A stretch of 64,000 bases of DNA, taken from the NCBI GenBank assembly GCA_965262305.1, contig CBDHEY010000004.1, positions 1,054,001-1,118,000 on the forward strand, written 5' to 3'. Below are positions 62,768-64,000 of this stretch, piece after piece. The notes under the pieces were generated by a model. That model had not been told where the DNA came from, made no database searches, and saw only the letters and a list, made by a program, of their open reading frames with translations. This DNA is from CBDHEY01 sp965262305. Lineage in GTDB: Bacteria; Pseudomonadota; Gammaproteobacteria; Pseudomonadales; Cellvibrionaceae. The translations under genes and the position numbers were made by a program. Position 1 is the first letter of the stretch, and the number at the start of each line of letters is the position of its first letter.

Positions 62768-63898
62768 ATGGAACTTAATTCAATTCCAGAAATAATTGAT
62801 GACATTCGCCAAGGAAAAATGGTGATCCTTATGGATGACGAAGATCGAGAAAATGAGGGCGATCTTGTTCTCGCAGCTCAGCAAGCTCGACCCGAAGATA
62901 TAAACTTCATGGCGAAATACGCTCGCGGTTTAATATGCTTAACACTGAGTGAAGAGCGTTGTAGAAAACTCGATTTACCGTTAATGGTGCGTGAAAACCT
63001 TGCAGCTCATAGTACTAATTTTACTGTATCCATTGAAGCTGCTGAAGGCGTTACTACGGGTATTTCGGCAGCGGATCGCGCGCGAACGGTTAGAGTGGCC
63101 GTGGCGAATGATGCAAAGCCTTCAGATTTGGTTCAGCCAGGTCATATTTTCCCTTTGATGTCGCAAAATGGTGGTGTGCTTAGTCGAGCAGGGCATACGG
63201 AAGCTGGGTGTGATTTAGCGCGTCTAGCAGGCTATGATCCCTCTGCAGTAATTGTTGAGATTATGAACGAAGATGGCTCTATGGCGCGCCGTCCAGAGCT
63301 TGAAAAATTTGCTCACGAGCACGACTTAAAAATTGGAACTATCGCAGATTTAATTGAGTATCGCGCGCTTCATGAAAAAACAATTGAATGTGTTAACGAG
63401 CGCAAAGTGTTAACACAATATGGCGATTTTGTTTTGCGCACCTATCAGTCGAATGCGCAAAATGAAAAGCACTTTGCATTAATAAAGGGAGATATAAACC
63501 CAAAAGAGCCTACACTTGTGCGTGTGCATGTAGCTAGTACAGCGAGAGATGTACTTACAATTCAGCGTCATGAGCAAGATTACATCTCTTGGAATTTTCA
63601 ATCAGCAATGAAGCGAGTTGCTGACGAGGGCTCCGGCGTGTTGGTATTAATTTGCCACAATGAAACAACACAAGAAATTGAAGAGAGCATTGATTGGTTA
63701 ATTTCTGGCAAATTGCGTCGGCCAAAGCAAAACGTTGCTTACAAACAGACAGGTACCGGATCGCAAATTTTGGCGGATCTCGGGGTTAAAAAATTGCGCT
63801 TGATGAGCGCGCCTTTTAAATTTAAAGCGATCTCTGGATTTGGACTGGAAGTCGTAGAATATATTACCAACTCAGAATTTATGGGAGAAAAAGAATAA
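62768..63898 (+). CDS. ribBA: DHBP synthase with degenerate GTP cyclohydrolase II-like domain
   Basis: 376 aa from ATG 62768, chosen over 62756 because GAAGG lies 5 bases before it. The N-terminal DHBP synthase (1-200) is intact: MDDEDRENEGDLV, STNFTVSIEA and RAGHTEAGCDLARLAG. The C-terminal half aligns with GTP cyclohydrolase II but lacks the zinc cysteines (C-x-T-G-D...C-D-C is replaced by ASTARDVLTIQRHEQD) and the RQEGRGIGL motif, so that activity is probably lost, as in pseudomonad-type RibB fusions. A separate ribA should exist elsewhere. Its stop overlaps the ribH start by one base. Confidence 0.93.
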   Translation: MELNSIPEIIDDIRQGKMVILMDDEDRENEGDLVLAAQQARPEDINFMAKYARGLICLTLSEERCRKLDLPLMVRENLAAHSTNFTVSIEAAEGVTTGISAADRARTVRVAVANDAKPSDLVQPGHIFPLMSQNGGVLSRAGHTEAGCDLARLAGYDPSAVIVEIMNEDGSMARRPELEKFAHEHDLKIGTIADLIEYRALHEKTIECVNERKVLTQYGDFVLRTYQSNAQNEKHFALIKGDINPKEPTLVRVHVASTARDVLTIQRHEQDYISWNFQSAMKRVADEGSGVLVLICHNETTQEIEESIDWLISGKLRRPKQNVAYKQTGTGSQILADLGVKKLRLMSAPFKFKAISGFGLEVVEYITNSEFMGEKE

Positions 63899-64000
63899 TG
63901 GCGATCAAAGTCATCGAAGGTAACTTCAAAAATGTTACAGGAAAATATTGCTTATTGGTTAGTCGCTGGAATAGCTTCGTTGTTGAACATCTTAAAGACG
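63898..64000 (+). CDS. ribH: lumazine synthase, 5' part only
   Basis: The first 34 codons, starting MAIKVIEGNFKNVTGKYCLL and reaching VSRWNSFVVEHLKD at the window edge. The V-S-R-W/F-N-S-F segment is the substrate-binding start of 6,7-dimethyl-8-ribityllumazine synthase. TAATG overlap with ribBA indicates coupling. Confidence 0.92.
   Translation, partial: MAIKVIEGNFKNVTGKYCLLVSRWNSFVVEHLKD

Overview
The window looks like chromosome from a marine gammaproteobacterium, most likely in or near the Cellvibrionales (Cellvibrio/Teredinibacter/Saccharophagus-type). This rests on gene content and order: glnE next to ilvE, radA next to a MapZ-like PilZ gene, nrdR-ribD-ribE-ribBA-ribH in one run, a DnaT-like gene with a phage-P-like replication gene, many chemotaxis and c-di-GMP proteins, and secreted proteins with Thr/Pro-rich linkers. 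The taxonomic call is inference. I saw no tRNA, rRNA, CRISPR, complete insertion sequence or prophage.

Layout. 1-8.1 kb: a cut-off sensor kinase and an envelope lipid-glycan cluster (two GT39 transferases, a DPM1/ArnC-like GT2, an LPG-synthase-type flippase-like protein, two PAP2 phosphatases). 8.1-8.7 kb: a non-coding stretch that ends in a strong terminator and has GGA-containing hairpins, possibly a CsrA/RsmA-binding sRNA. 8.7-16.2 kb: HNH protein, SMP-30-like lactonase, msbA, ilvE and glnE. 16.3-19.6 kb: chemoreceptor, diguanylate cyclase and CheC-like phosphatase. 19.9-28.6 kb: DUF2750 protein, parC, three PilZ proteins, Bax-like protein, P-like/DnaT-like replication pair, NADAR protein and radA.

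28.6-34.4 kb is the most striking accessory region. It is an array of small genes that resemble polymorphic-toxin immunity genes: three copies of a 98-aa two-CxxC protein, a DUF600/YezG-like gene plus a frameshifted paralogue, an Imm11/DUF1629-like gene, a SUKH/SMI1-like gene and an unknown gene with an internal duplication. Most are preceded by a short fossil reading frame that ends just before the immunity start and looks like the last part of a toxin. Units are separated by a dispersed GGGTCAGACTC-type repeat. No intact toxin is in the window.

34.4-43.2 kb: RND efflux pair, aldo/keto reductase, Rob-like AraC regulator and a secreted ThuA-like protein. 43.2-47.5 kb: a second notable locus, with a five-haem lipoprotein built from a cytochrome c domain and four tandem cytochrome P460-like domains, followed by a beta-barrel protein with its own N-terminal haem motif and a strong terminator. 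Together they could form an electron-transfer or redox unit across the outer membrane. 47.5-64 kb: ettA, another chemoreceptor, glyA, a hybrid kinase with three periplasmic binding domains overlapping an HD-GYP response regulator that has lost its HD dyad, an arylsulfotransferase-like lipoprotein, and the nrdR/riboflavin operon running off the right edge.
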